Positions 1 to 8,572 of a DNA stretch of 64,000 nt are shown here, piece by piece. The notes under the pieces were generated by a model. The model was not told the origin of the DNA, made no database searches, and saw only the letters and a list, made by a program, of their open reading frames with translations. Location of the stretch: the NCBI GenBank assembly GCA_017437045.1, contig JAFSBY010000040.1, positions 157,150 to 221,149 on the forward strand, read 5' to 3'. Positions within the stretch are counted from its first letter, which is position 1, and every line of letters begins with the position of its first letter. A program made the translations under genes and the position numbers. This stretch comes from Alistipes sp. (GTDB lineage Bacteria > Bacteroidota > Bacteroidia > Bacteroidales > Rikenellaceae).

Positions 1-1562
1 AGGGTACCTATCACCTGCAGTCGATCGGCGCATGGGACGGATTCCAGCCGAAAAAGTTGGTCTTCCGCCACGACAATGGCCGGACATACACCTTTGCAAA
101 AAGCAGCAACTTCCTGCAGAACGAACGCTACAAAAAGGTCCTCGGACGCATCGAGTATGGCGATTTCTTCGAGCGCAACGGCCTGGAGTACTACATGTCC
201 GACCGCGATGACAGGGTGCTTCGGTTGGCGATGAAAGATGGGGAGCTGCCCCTCGCACTCATCGGTTGCTCGAAGAGTTACATCGACGAGCTGTTGAGCC
301 CCGCTTTTGGCTATGCGGGTCCCTCGGTCAGCGAGTATAAAGGCTACGTCTATGGTTTTTACGAAAACCTCATCTGGCCGATGCCCGAGGTGAGAGATGG
401 CTTCTGGGGTGCGGGTGTGATCATCTATTTCGATCAAGAGTTGGTGGCCGTCCACATGGAGAAGATGCCGTGGACCTTCGATTTTGAGTCCGACTACTCC
501 ACGTTGCGCGTCTCGACAAAGCCGAGTGAAAGCTATTCGCCTGAGATAGCCACGGCTATCCGAAAGGCCAAGGGAAAGCCTCGCTACCGCAAAGCCGCCC
601 CGCTGACTGAACGTTATGTCGCCTTGGAGGGTGGTGCCGGCTTAAAATTGAAGGCGCTTTACATCTTCGAGAATCACCTGGGGATTACCAATCGTTGGGC
701 CATTATCGGGTGGCTGCTCGGTGCACTCTTGGTGGTGCAGTTCTTTGCCTACTACCTCGTGCGGTGGTTCTACAAGGGGCCGAATAAATATATTGGTTGG
801 ATCGGGTTCCTGATCGTCTTGCCCTTTACGATCTATGCGCTGATCTACGTGTCGCGTTTCTACATCATTGTGGCCATTATTGCCTTTATTTTTGTGGTTA
901 GTTTCTCGCTCTACGCCTCGCTGGCCTTGTCTACGAATGCCGAGACCAATCGTTGCGATCGTTGCCGCAGATGGCTCGGCCCGTTCAAATATGATCTCTT
1001 GAGCACGGGCGTCCGCCAACGTCCGGTCAAAAGGGGAAAGCCCGCGGCTCGCATGATTTATCAAGAGGTGCGACCGCCCTTTATCTCGGGCGAGGTGAAG
1101 ATCAAGTTGGGTTGGGGCTGTTTGATGTCGCGCTCCGGATCGAGTAGCGTGTCGGGAGGCGTACAGCACACCACCGAGACCCGTGCCTGGAATTTCAAGA
1201 CGAGGGTTAAGATCGTCGTGCCCTATCGGGTGAAGTTGGAGTGTCCGTGCTGCGGCCATGTTTGGGAGCATAGTCTGTCGAGCGAGTACGAGGAGCCCGG
1301 ACCGATATTGTACACCATCTATTCGGACTCGCGTGATAAGTGGACGGAGACCGAACGCATCCAATGGCGAACGACCGATACCGGAGAGTTGGTCTACGAA
1401 GAGTCGCACGACCATGCGCGCTCGCGCTCGCATAGCTATTCGGGCCCTCGCAGCTACGATATAGCGCGTTATAATCACTATCTGAAACGCTACTTCAAAG
1501 GCGATCGTTCGGCCCTTGAGGCGTATGAACGCGAGGCGTTTGGCGATTATTGGGGCGATTAA
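1..1562 (+). CDS. Membrane protein with split zinc ribbon, 5'-truncated
   Basis: No family recognised. The frame is open from base 3, well before the first possible TTG at 57, so the gene very probably begins upstream of the window. Numbering from 57, a soluble N-terminal part of about 210 residues is followed by three hydrophobic segments near 214-236, 245-266 and 270-291. After them comes a CxxC pair (CDRC, about 299), some 95 residues of intervening sequence, and a second pair (CPCC, about 396), which looks like one zinc ribbon split by an insertion. The C-terminus is rich in Ser, Arg and Tyr. The gene ends 18 bases before the YgiQ gene on the same strand, so the two may be cotranscribed. 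Reading frame is secure; function unknown. Confidence 0.75.
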   Translation, partial: GTYHLQSIGAWDGFQPKKLVFRHDNGRTYTFAKSSNFLQNERYKKVLGRIEYGDFFERNGLEYYMSDRDDRVLRLAMKDGELPLALIGCSKSYIDELLSPAFGYAGPSVSEYKGYVYGFYENLIWPMPEVRDGFWGAGVIIYFDQELVAVHMEKMPWTFDFESDYSTLRVSTKPSESYSPEIATAIRKAKGKPRYRKAAPLTERYVALEGGAGLKLKALYIFENHLGITNRWAIIGWLLGALLVVQFFAYYLVRWFYKGPNKYIGWIGFLIVLPFTIYALIYVSRFYIIVAIIAFIFVVSFSLYASLALSTNAETNRCDRCRRWLGPFKYDLLSTGVRQRPVKRGKPAARMIYQEVRPPFISGEVKIKLGWGCLMSRSGSSSVSGGVQHTTETRAWNFKTRVKIVVPYRVKLECPCCGHVWEHSLSSEYEEPGPILYTIYSDSRDKWTETERIQWRTTDTGELVYEESHDHARSRSHSYSGPRSYDIARYNHYLKRYFKGDRSALEAYEREAFGDYWGD

Positions 1563-1580
1563 CCGCTAATTCATCGCACG

Positions 1581-3341
1581 ATGGCTTTTCTACCGACCAC
1601 CCTCAAAGAGGTCCGCGCACGCGGCTGGGATGAATTGGATGTCATCCTCTTTACGGGCGATGCCTACATTGACCACCCCTCGTTTGGGGCGGCCGTGATC
1701 GGTCGTCTGCTCGAATCCGAGGGGTATCGTGTCGCCATTGTTCCGCAACCCAATTGGCGGGATGACCTGCGCGATTTTAAGAAGTTAGGCACTCCGCGCC
1801 TCTTCTTTGCCGTCTCGGGCGGTGCCATGGACTCGATGGTCAATCACTACACGGCCAACCTGCGCCTGCGCCACGACGATGCCTATACGGCCGGTGGCGT
1901 GGCGGGTTTTCGTCCCGATCGGACGGTGACGGTCTATACCCAGATTCTCAAACAGCTCTTTCCCCACACACCGGTGGTGGTGGGCGGTATCGAGGCCTCG
2001 TTGCGTCGTCTGACCCACTATGACTATTGGAGCAATCGGCTGCACCCCTCGATTTTAGCCTCGTCGGGTGCCGATCTGGTAATCTACGGCATGGGCGACC
2101 GCACGATTTTGGAGGTGGCACGTGCCATGCGGAACGGCTATAATGCCAAGCTCTTGCGCAAACTGCCCCAGGTAGCCTTCCTGGCCGATGCGGCCTATGT
2201 CGATCGGCTCGATCCGGCGCAGACGCTACGGCTGCACTCCTTCGAGGAGTGTGAGGCCTCGAAGGAGGCCTTCGGCGAGAATTTTACGATTATCGAGCGC
2301 GAAAGCAATCTGCTGCACCCCACGGCAACGTTGGTAGAAGGGGTTGGTGAGCAGTTTGTGGTGGTCAATCCGCCGGGGGCAATTCTGACCACCGAGGAGC
2401 TGGATCGCTCGTTCGATCTGCCCTATGAGCGAGCGCCCCATCCGCGCTACCGCGACCGTGGAGCGATTCCGGCCTGGGAGATGATTCGCCATTCGGTCAA
2501 TATCCACCGAGGTTGCTTTGGCGGTTGCTCGTTCTGTACGATCTCGGCCCATCAGGGTAAATTTATCCATTCGCGCAGCGAGCAGTCGATCTTGCGCGAG
2601 GTGGAGCGTATCACCCAAATGCCCGATTTTCGGGGGTATCTCTCGGATGTGGGAGCCCCTTCGGCCAACATGTATCGCATGCAGGGCCGCGACCGTACGC
2701 TGTGCGAACGGTGTCGTCGCCCGTCGTGTCTGCATCCGAAGATCTGTCCCAATTTGAACAACGACCATCGGCCGCTTTTGGATCTTTACGCCAAGATTCG
2801 CGCCGTGAAGGGGATCAAGAAGGCCTTTATCGGCAGTGGTATTCGCTACGATCTGTTTGATGATTCGCCCTATCTGGCAACGGTGCTGAAACACCACACG
2901 TCGGGTCGCCTGAAGGTGGCCCCGGAGCACACCGAGGAGCATGTGCTGCAACTGATGCGCAAGCCGCCGTTTGCCCTCTTCGAGCAACTCAATGCCGATT
3001 TTCAGACCATCTGTCGCCGTGAGGGGTTGCGCTACCAACTCATTCCCTACTTCATCTCTTCGCATCCGGGGTGCATGGAACGCGACATGAAGGCCCTCTC
3101 GGAGCGTGTGCTCGGCCGGTTGCATTTCACCTTGGAGCAGGTGCAGGATCTGACCCCGACGCCGATGACCCTCTCGTCGGTGATGTTCTATACGGGGATG
3201 AATCCCTACACAAAAAAGCCGCTCTTTGTGGCTCGCAATCAGGAGGACAAAAAGCGGCAAAAGAGTTATTTCTTTGCCTCAAAGGGGCGGAGTGCGTCTT
3301 CGTCGCAGCAATCGAAACGCAAACCGCACGGAAAGCGTTAA
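1581..3341 (+). CDS. ygiQ: YgiQ family radical SAM protein (UPF0313)
   Basis: A 586-residue protein of the YgiQ group. The radical SAM cluster motif CFGGCSFC (CxxxCxxC) lies about residues 314-321, in the HRGC context typical of the family, and is preceded by the long N-terminal domain that marks YgiQ (GGIEASLRR, YDYWS). A second cysteine group (CERC, then CLHPKIC) about residues 376-390 could bind another metal site. The family is widespread, and I know of no settled reaction for it. It follows the zinc-ribbon membrane gene by 18 bases and converges on an esterase gene with only three bases between the two stops. The basic Lys/Arg-rich tail is usual for the family. Confidence 0.93.
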   Translation: MAFLPTTLKEVRARGWDELDVILFTGDAYIDHPSFGAAVIGRLLESEGYRVAIVPQPNWRDDLRDFKKLGTPRLFFAVSGGAMDSMVNHYTANLRLRHDDAYTAGGVAGFRPDRTVTVYTQILKQLFPHTPVVVGGIEASLRRLTHYDYWSNRLHPSILASSGADLVIYGMGDRTILEVARAMRNGYNAKLLRKLPQVAFLADAAYVDRLDPAQTLRLHSFEECEASKEAFGENFTIIERESNLLHPTATLVEGVGEQFVVVNPPGAILTTEELDRSFDLPYERAPHPRYRDRGAIPAWEMIRHSVNIHRGCFGGCSFCTISAHQGKFIHSRSEQSILREVERITQMPDFRGYLSDVGAPSANMYRMQGRDRTLCERCRRPSCLHPKICPNLNNDHRPLLDLYAKIRAVKGIKKAFIGSGIRYDLFDDSPYLATVLKHHTSGRLKVAPEHTEEHVLQLMRKPPFALFEQLNADFQTICRREGLRYQLIPYFISSHPGCMERDMKALSERVLGRLHFTLEQVQDLTPTPMTLSSVMFYTGMNPYTKKPLFVARNQEDKKRQKSYFFASKGRSASSSQQSKRKPHGKR

Positions 3342-3344
3342 GGG

Positions 3345-4262
3345 CTATTCAACCCCGAAAATCCACTCCAGGGGGATGTGCAGACGGCTCTCCCACGAGC
3401 GCTCGTCGTGGGCATGACCGGCATAGAAGCGGCTGAGGTAGTGGGCCGCATCCCATCCGCGAGCCTCGAAGAGCGAATCGACCTGCTGCTGATAGGGCGG
3501 GTAGAGGGCATCGAGCGTCTGATCGCCACAATCCATGTAAATCTTCACCGTACCGGCCTCGGGTAGTTGTGCGTCGAGGTAGTCGCGCAAGGCCTTCGAC
3601 CAAACGGGGGCCTCCTCGTCGATCTTGTCCAGCGCCATGGGGGTATGGGTCGAGAGGCAGGCAGCTGCCCCAAAGATGGTCGGGTACTCGGCGATGGCGT
3701 AGAGCGAGATCAATCCACCGGCACTCGAGCCGCCAATGGCTGTGTGGGCAGCCTCCGGGCGGGTGGGGTAGTGGCTGTCGATGAAGGGTTTGAGCTCCTC
3801 GACCAGAAAACGCAGATAGGCATCCGAGACGAATTTCTCCTTGTCGCATTGTTGCAGGAGCGGGTCGTTGTCGGGCACAAAGTCCAAGACGCGACGCGGC
3901 ACATAATCGTAGAGGCGGGTAGCATCGTTGTTGTTGATGCCTACGACCAGGAAGGGGGCGACGCGCCCTTGATCAATCAGGGCTTGTGCCACCGAGTCGA
4001 TGTTCCACGACTGTCCGTTCCAGGAGGTCGTCTTATCGAAGAGCATCTGGGCATCGTGCATGTAGAGTACTCCATAACGCTGCTCGGGCGAGTAATCCTC
4101 GGGCAACCAAACCAGCACATCGCGTGCAGCGAAATGTTCCGAAGCAAACGCGGGGTAGTAGTCGATCCGTCCGCGATCGACCTGTTGTGGCGATTGCGGT
4201 GTTTGAGGTGTCGAGCTGCACGCTGCAAGGAGCAGCAAGGCAAGCGTAAGAAGTTGTTTCAT
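3345..4262 (-). CDS. Alpha/beta hydrolase lipoprotein, putative esterase
   Basis: 305 residues. The N-terminus is a lipoprotein signal peptide ending in the lipobox LLAAC (Cys15), so the protein should be lipid-anchored in the envelope. The mature part matches the esterase-D/enterochelin-esterase type of alpha/beta hydrolase (Pfam PF00756): a strand followed by LYMHDAQ, the nucleophile elbow GGSSAGG, an acid in MDCGDQT and a C-terminal GHAHDE histidine. Substrate is unknown; relatives cleave siderophores, feruloyl esters or acyl groups on glycans. It lies six bases after xerD on the same strand and is probably read from the xerD promoter. Fold confident, substrate not. Confidence 0.85.
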   Translation of the reverse strand: MKQLLTLALLLLAACSSTPQTPQSPQQVDRGRIDYYPAFASEHFAARDVLVWLPEDYSPEQRYGVLYMHDAQMLFDKTTSWNGQSWNIDSVAQALIDQGRVAPFLVVGINNNDATRLYDYVPRRVLDFVPDNDPLLQQCDKEKFVSDAYLRFLVEELKPFIDSHYPTRPEAAHTAIGGSSAGGLISLYAIAEYPTIFGAAACLSTHTPMALDKIDEEAPVWSKALRDYLDAQLPEAGTVKIYMDCGDQTLDALYPPYQQQVDSLFEARGWDAAHYLSRFYAGHAHDERSWESRLHIPLEWIFGVE

Positions 4263-4268
4263 GACGTG

Positions 4269-5165
4269 TTATAAAGTTAGATGTTCTTCGAGTGTTTTGC
4301 GCAGATGGCTGCTGTCGAGATGGGTATAGATCTCGGTCGTTAGGATACTTTCGTGCCCCAACAGCTCCTGCACCTGACGAATACCCGCACCCCCTTCGAT
4401 CAGGTGAGTGGCAAACGAATGGCGCAACATGTGGGGGTGGATCTTCTGCTCAATACCGGCACGTTCGGCCGCCTGGCGCAGCAGGGTGAAGATCATCACC
4501 CGCGTGAGGGCCTTGCCGCGGTTGTTCAAGAAGAGCACATCCGAACGATGCTCCTCTTTGCGACGCTCGTCGAGGTAGGCATAGATAAACTCGCGGGCCT
4601 GCTGGCTGATCGGGACGAGTCGTTGTTTGTCCCCCTTACCGATCACACGGATGTAGCCTTCGCCAAAGAAGAGGTCGCTGATGCGCAGCGAGGTGAGCTC
4701 CGAGACGCGTAACCCACAAGAGTAGAGCACCTCGACGATGGCCCGATCGCGCAGCCCCTTTTTGGTTGTGGTATCGAAGGTGGCCAGGATGCGGTCGATC
4801 TGCTCGGTCGAGAGTACATCGGGGAGCTGTCGGGGCAATTTGGGCATCTCGATCAGTTCGGCCGGTGAGGTCTCAATCTTTTCGCGCAGGAGCAGGAAGT
4901 TGAAGAAACTGCGGATGCCACTCAAGCGACGGGCTTGGGAGGTCGATTGAGACCCCTCCTCGTGCAGACGGGTGAGGTACTTCTCGATCATGGCCCGCTC
5001 GACATGGTGGGGTGCTACGTCAAAGCAGCGCAGAATGTAGTGCGCAAAATGGCGCAGATCGTGCATGTAGGCCTCTACCGAGTTGGCCGACAAGCGACGT
5101 TCCATGCGGATGTAGGCGCGATATTTACGCCCAGCATCCTCCCATTTTTTTAGGTTTTCCGCCAT
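4269..5165 (-). CDS. xerD: Tyrosine recombinase XerD
   Basis: 298 residues when started at the ATG at 5165, which matches normal XerC/XerD length; an upstream in-frame start at 5210 would place the promoter inside the gene. It has the N-terminal SAM-like core-binding domain (SANSVEAYMHDL) and the catalytic domain with CGLRVSEL (first Arg), HMLRHSFATH (His-x-x-Arg), LLGHESILTT (His) and the Tyr nucleophile in IYTHL. It should resolve chromosome dimers at dif with a partner Xer protein. XerC and XerD are hard to separate in Bacteroidetes, so the D assignment is provisional. It is divergent from recO and probably cotranscribed with the esterase downstream. Confidence 0.9.
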   Translation of the reverse strand: MAENLKKWEDAGRKYRAYIRMERRLSANSVEAYMHDLRHFAHYILRCFDVAPHHVERAMIEKYLTRLHEEGSQSTSQARRLSGIRSFFNFLLLREKIETSPAELIEMPKLPRQLPDVLSTEQIDRILATFDTTTKKGLRDRAIVEVLYSCGLRVSELTSLRISDLFFGEGYIRVIGKGDKQRLVPISQQAREFIYAYLDERRKEEHRSDVLFLNNRGKALTRVMIFTLLRQAAERAGIEQKIHPHMLRHSFATHLIEGGAGIRQVQELLGHESILTTEIYTHLDSSHLRKTLEEHLTL

Positions 5166-5173
5166 TTTATCCC

Positions 5174-5218
5174 TATCTTTGTAGAAGCAAAGATACAAAT
5201 TTTGGGTCACCCGACAAA
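5174..5218. promoter_or_regulatory. Mirrored divergent promoters of xerD and recO
   Basis: On the minus strand TTTG (5218-5215), 19 bases, then TATCTTTG (5195-5188) matches the Bacteroidetes consensus exactly and would start xerD RNA about 16-20 bases before its ATG. On the plus strand TATCTTTG (5174-5181) sits opposite as the -7 box for recO, with a weak upstream element. The two -7 boxes form a perfect 8-base inverted repeat with a 6-base spacer. Confidence 0.7.
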
Positions 5219-5227
5219 TTTTCTGCT

Positions 5228-5956
5228 TTGAAAAGCTACAAGGGGCGCGGCATCGTGTTGCACACGCTCAAATATGGCGATTCGTCGATGATCGTCTACC
5301 TGCTGACCGACGTGGGTGGACGCCGCAGCTACATGGTGCAGGGGATTCGCTCCCGCATGGGGCGTGGCTCGAAGCAGGCGCTGTTTCAACCCGCCTTTCC
5401 GGTCGAATTCGAGGGGTTAGAGCCGGCACAGAGTAGCCAGATGCACCGCTTTCGGGAGGTGCGGAGCGGTTTTCTGCTGCGCGGTATCCCGTTTGATGTG
5501 CGCCGTTCGACGATGGCTATCTTCTTGGCTGAGGTGGTCTATCGTCTGGTGCGCGAGAGCGAACGCAACGATGCCCTCTTTGAATTTGTGTGGAATTCGG
5601 TGGCTGCTCTTGATGTGATGGAGCAGGGATTGGCCAATTTTCACCTGTGGTTTCTGGCCCATTTGGCCCCCATTGTCGGTTTCTGTCCGGGGAATAGCTA
5701 CACGGAAGGCGATTGGTTCGACATCAAGGAGGGTCTCTATGTCTCGCTTCCACCCCTGCACACACTCGCTATGCGCCCCGAAGAGGCGGCCTTGCTCGAT
5801 CGGTTGCTGGCGTGCGATGTGGCGCAGTTGGATCAAATTGCCCTGCATCGCGGGCAGCGTGTCGCCTTTCTAAATGCCCTGCTCTCCTATTTCGGCTACC
5901 ACCTCGATGCCATCCACTCGGTGCAGTCGGTGCGCATCCTGAGCGAGGTGTTCTAA
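5228..5956 (+). CDS. recO: DNA repair protein RecO
   Basis: 242 residues from a TTG at 5228; the frame is open further upstream, but the RecO family begins within a few residues of the GIVLHTLKYGD motif, and upstream sequence belongs to xerD and the promoter. The N-terminal OB-fold (GIVLHTLKYGDSS, YMVQGIR) and helical C-terminal domain fit RecO, which loads RecA on SSB-coated DNA together with RecR. The zinc-finger cysteines seen in many Gram-negative and Gram-positive RecO proteins are reduced here to a lone Cys in VGFCPGN, as is usual in Bacteroidetes. The rare start codon suggests modest translation. Confidence 0.88.
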   Translation: MKSYKGRGIVLHTLKYGDSSMIVYLLTDVGGRRSYMVQGIRSRMGRGSKQALFQPAFPVEFEGLEPAQSSQMHRFREVRSGFLLRGIPFDVRRSTMAIFLAEVVYRLVRESERNDALFEFVWNSVAALDVMEQGLANFHLWFLAHLAPIVGFCPGNSYTEGDWFDIKEGLYVSLPPLHTLAMRPEEAALLDRLLACDVAQLDQIALHRGQRVAFLNALLSYFGYHLDAIHSVQSVRILSEVF

Positions 5957-6006
5957 TCCGGCGAATCGGAGGTTTTCACTCGTCCCTTAATATATTATAG
6001 GTATTT

Positions 6007-6032
6007 AAGCGTATTGTGAATACGCTTTTTTT
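6007..6032 (+). terminator. Rho-independent terminator after recO
   Basis: Perfect 9-base stem AAGCGTATT / AATACGCTT with a GTG loop, running into seven T. It separates recO from the porin gene. Confidence 0.85.
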
Positions 6033-6104
6033 GCCGACCTTTGTTCAGTAATATGCCAACGTGTGACAAAGGACAATATGTATCACTCAATAAATGTCAG
6101 AATT

Positions 6105-7166
6105 ATGAAGAAAATTTTCCTATGTTTGCTGTTGCTTGCCACCGGTTCGGTCTATGCACAAACCATGAGTAGCGAGGAGCAAGCTGCTGCTATCGAGCGT
6201 CTTACGCGCGAAGTGGAGCAGCTGAAGGCCGAAAGCCAGACCCATACGAAGTGGGATAAGGTAGTGGCTGCCATGCCCAAGATTTCGGGTTATGTGATGG
6301 GCCGCTATACCTACAACGGTGACGAATCGACCTTCCGTCTGCGCCGTGTACGTCTGTCGGTTGCCGGTGATATCGGCAAAAAGATCGACTATAAGTTCCA
6401 GGCCGAGCTCTCGAGCTTCAAGTTGCTCGATGCCTACTTCAACTACAAGCCTTTCGAGCAGTTCAAGGTGAAGGTGGGTCAGTTCAAGGTTCCCTTCTCG
6501 ATCGAGAATACGGAGTATTCGCCTACGAAGATCATCCTGATCGACCATCCGATGGGTATGCAGCGTTTGATGGGTTTCGACGAGAAGATCGGTGAGACGA
6601 CGCTGAAGAATACGGGTCGTGAGCTGGGTATCAACCTCCACGGTTCGGTGCTGAACAAGGCGTTGAGCTATGATTTGGCTGTATTCAATGGTGCCGGCCT
6701 GAACACGACCGACAACAACAAGTCGAAGGACGTAGTGGGTCGTTTGATCTATTCGCCGATTCAGGGTCTGCGCGTTTCGGGATCGTACTATTGGGGTGAG
6801 TTCGGTGAGGAGTTCTATGCACGTGAGCGTTGGACGGTAGGTGCCGCCTACGATAAGGGTGCGTTGATTGCTCGTGCCGAGTACATTGCCGGTACGACGG
6901 GCTTTGAGGATGCCGAAATCGACTCGGAGGGCTGGTATGCGTTGGCCGGCTGGCGTTTCTGCGACGGTAAGTGGTCGGTAGCTGCCCGCTACGACACCTT
7001 CTCGGAGAACACGGAGGTGTCGGCACTCGATCAGACAAACTATACGGTCGGTGTGGCTTGGAAGCCGATCAAAAACTTCCGCATGCAGCTCAACTACCAG
7101 CATGAGGATCGTGGTAGCAAGGGCCACCGCAATTGTGTGATGGTGCAGGCTACGGCATCGTTCTAA
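6105..7166 (+). CDS. Porin of the phosphate-selective OprO/OprP family
   Basis: 353 residues from the ATG at 6105, chosen because it begins a clean signal peptide (MKKIFLCLLLLATG...YAQ); an in-frame GTG at 6063 is less likely. After the signal comes a short coiled coil (EEQAAAIERLTREVEQLKAE) of the type that trimerises or binds peptidoglycan, then repeated amphipathic strands (VMGRYTYNGD, FRLRRVRLSVAGD, KVKVGQFKVPFS) ending in aromatic Phe, all typical of 16-18 strand outer-membrane porins (PF07396). It should be a trimeric outer-membrane channel for anions. Cotranscription with the YeiH-type transporter 35 bases downstream suggests an oxyanion role, but this is inference. Confidence 0.85.
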   Translation: MKKIFLCLLLLATGSVYAQTMSSEEQAAAIERLTREVEQLKAESQTHTKWDKVVAAMPKISGYVMGRYTYNGDESTFRLRRVRLSVAGDIGKKIDYKFQAELSSFKLLDAYFNYKPFEQFKVKVGQFKVPFSIENTEYSPTKIILIDHPMGMQRLMGFDEKIGETTLKNTGRELGINLHGSVLNKALSYDLAVFNGAGLNTTDNNKSKDVVGRLIYSPIQGLRVSGSYYWGEFGEEFYARERWTVGAAYDKGALIARAEYIAGTTGFEDAEIDSEGWYALAGWRFCDGKWSVAARYDTFSENTEVSALDQTNYTVGVAWKPIKNFRMQLNYQHEDRGSKGHRNCVMVQATASF

Positions 7167-7201
7167 TGAAGAGTATCTAATACGAAACAAACGAAATAAG
7201 T

Positions 7202-8500
7202 ATGAGTAAATTATTGAAAAAACTGCTCGTGGAGGATTGGGTGGTTGTGATGCTGTCGATTCCGCTTCTCGTCCTCTGCTACTTTGCAAACTACCTGCCC
7301 TCGATCTCGATTCCGACGAATATGCTCGAGGCGGGTGCCTGGGGTAAGATCGGCATGTTGGCCCTCATCGCGCTGGTGGCTCTCTTTGCCGGTAACAAAC
7401 TCTTGAGCCGTCCGATCAAGGGCATGCTGCTCTCGTTTATCGTGGTCTTTGCCATTGCTGCGTTGGCTATGGTCATCGGTAGCAATAAGTTCATCAAGAG
7501 CGACCTGGGCCTGGAGCCGGTATTCTTCTCGGTGATCTTTGGTCTGATCATTCGCAATGCCTTCCATGTGCCGGAGTGGATGAAGCCGGCTATTCAGGGC
7601 GAGTTCTATATTAAGATCGGTGTGGTCTGCCTCGGTGCTACGATCATGATTGGTGACGTGATGAAGTCGGGTGTGGCCGGTCTGGTGCAGGCTTGTGTGA
7701 TCGTGACGATCGTATGGCTCTTTGCCTACATCGTGGCGCGCAAGATCTTCAAGGTGGAGCGCTCGACGGCGATGACCATGTCGAGTGGTCTTACGATCTG
7801 CGGTGCTTCGGCAGCTATTGCAACGGCCGGTGTGGCCGGTGCCGATAAGAAGAGCCTTTCGTATATCGTGTCGGTCGTATTGATCATTGCCGTGCCGATG
7901 ATCTATCTGATGCCCTGGTTGGGTAATTTGATTGTGCCCCTGCTGACCGATAATCCGGATGTGCAGCAGCAGATTATGGGTGCCTGGATCGGTGGTACGG
8001 TCGATACGACCAGTGGTGTAGCTGCTTCGTCGGAGATGGCCGGTGAGATGGCCAATCAGACGGCTATCATTGTGAAGGCTACGCAGAACGTGCTGATCGG
8101 TGTGGTTGCCTTCTTCATCGCCTTGTATCTTTCGACCAAGGGCGAGAAGGGTGCCAGCCATAGCCCTTCGTTGAAGATCGTATGGGAGAAGTTCCCGAAG
8201 TTTGTCTTGGCGTTTGTGATTGCTTCGCTCGTATTCTCGTGGCTCAAAGAGGCTGATCTGTTGGCTCTGAATCCGAAGGGTAAGCCGATTGCCACCTCGC
8301 TTGCCAAGACCCTCTCGACGCTCTTCTTCTCGTTGTCGTTTGTCTGCATCGGTCTCGATACGCGCCTTAAGGAGATCGTGTCGAAGGAGAATCGCAATGT
8401 GCTCTATGCCTTCTTGACGGGTCAGGCCTTCAATATCGTGGCTACGTTCCTCGTGGCTTGGTTGTTGTTCGGCTATGTGAAGCCGTTGCTGGGCTGGTAA
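7202..8500 (+). CDS. YeiH family putative sulfate/anion exporter
   Basis: 432 residues, about 11 predicted membrane segments, family PF03601 (Cons_hypoth698, YeiH). Recognisable parts are the GLIIRNAF and KIGVVCLGATIMIGD regions, the glycine-rich SSGLTICGASAAIATAG segment and the WIGGTVDTTSGVAAS motif followed by VKATQN, all strongly conserved in the family. Family members are annotated as sulfate exporters, with firm evidence only for a few taurine-linked proteins. It follows the porin by 35 bases and ends at a strong terminator. Membrane inner-leaflet protein; substrate uncertain. Confidence 0.88.
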   Translation: MSKLLKKLLVEDWVVVMLSIPLLVLCYFANYLPSISIPTNMLEAGAWGKIGMLALIALVALFAGNKLLSRPIKGMLLSFIVVFAIAALAMVIGSNKFIKSDLGLEPVFFSVIFGLIIRNAFHVPEWMKPAIQGEFYIKIGVVCLGATIMIGDVMKSGVAGLVQACVIVTIVWLFAYIVARKIFKVERSTAMTMSSGLTICGASAAIATAGVAGADKKSLSYIVSVVLIIAVPMIYLMPWLGNLIVPLLTDNPDVQQQIMGAWIGGTVDTTSGVAASSEMAGEMANQTAIIVKATQNVLIGVVAFFIALYLSTKGEKGASHSPSLKIVWEKFPKFVLAFVIASLVFSWLKEADLLALNPKGKPIATSLAKTLSTLFFSLSFVCIGLDTRLKEIVSKENRNVLYAFLTGQAFNIVATFLVAWLLFGYVKPLLGW

Positions 8501-8520
8501 GAGTAACCGCTATACACACA

Positions 8521-8554
8521 GAGAGGGTGCTAACTCAAACGTTAGCACCCTCTC
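8521..8554. terminator. Bidirectional terminator between yeiH-type gene and GH95
   Basis: Perfect 14-base stem GAGAGGGTGCTAAC / GTTAGCACCCTCTC with loop TCAAAC lies between two convergent genes. It is related in sequence to the terminators at 13406 and 37129. Confidence 0.85.
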
Positions 8555-8572
8555 TGGTTTTGTCCATCATGC

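Noticed and set aside
642-1478. Long minus-strand frame (278 codons) inside the first gene
   Set aside because: It is antisense to a clear coding frame, has Arg/His-rich composition typical of shadow frames in GC-rich genes, and lacks a promoter or homologous motifs.
4269-5165. Mobile-element integrase
   Set aside because: Length, motifs and pairing with recO fit housekeeping XerD; there is no attachment site or cargo next to it.
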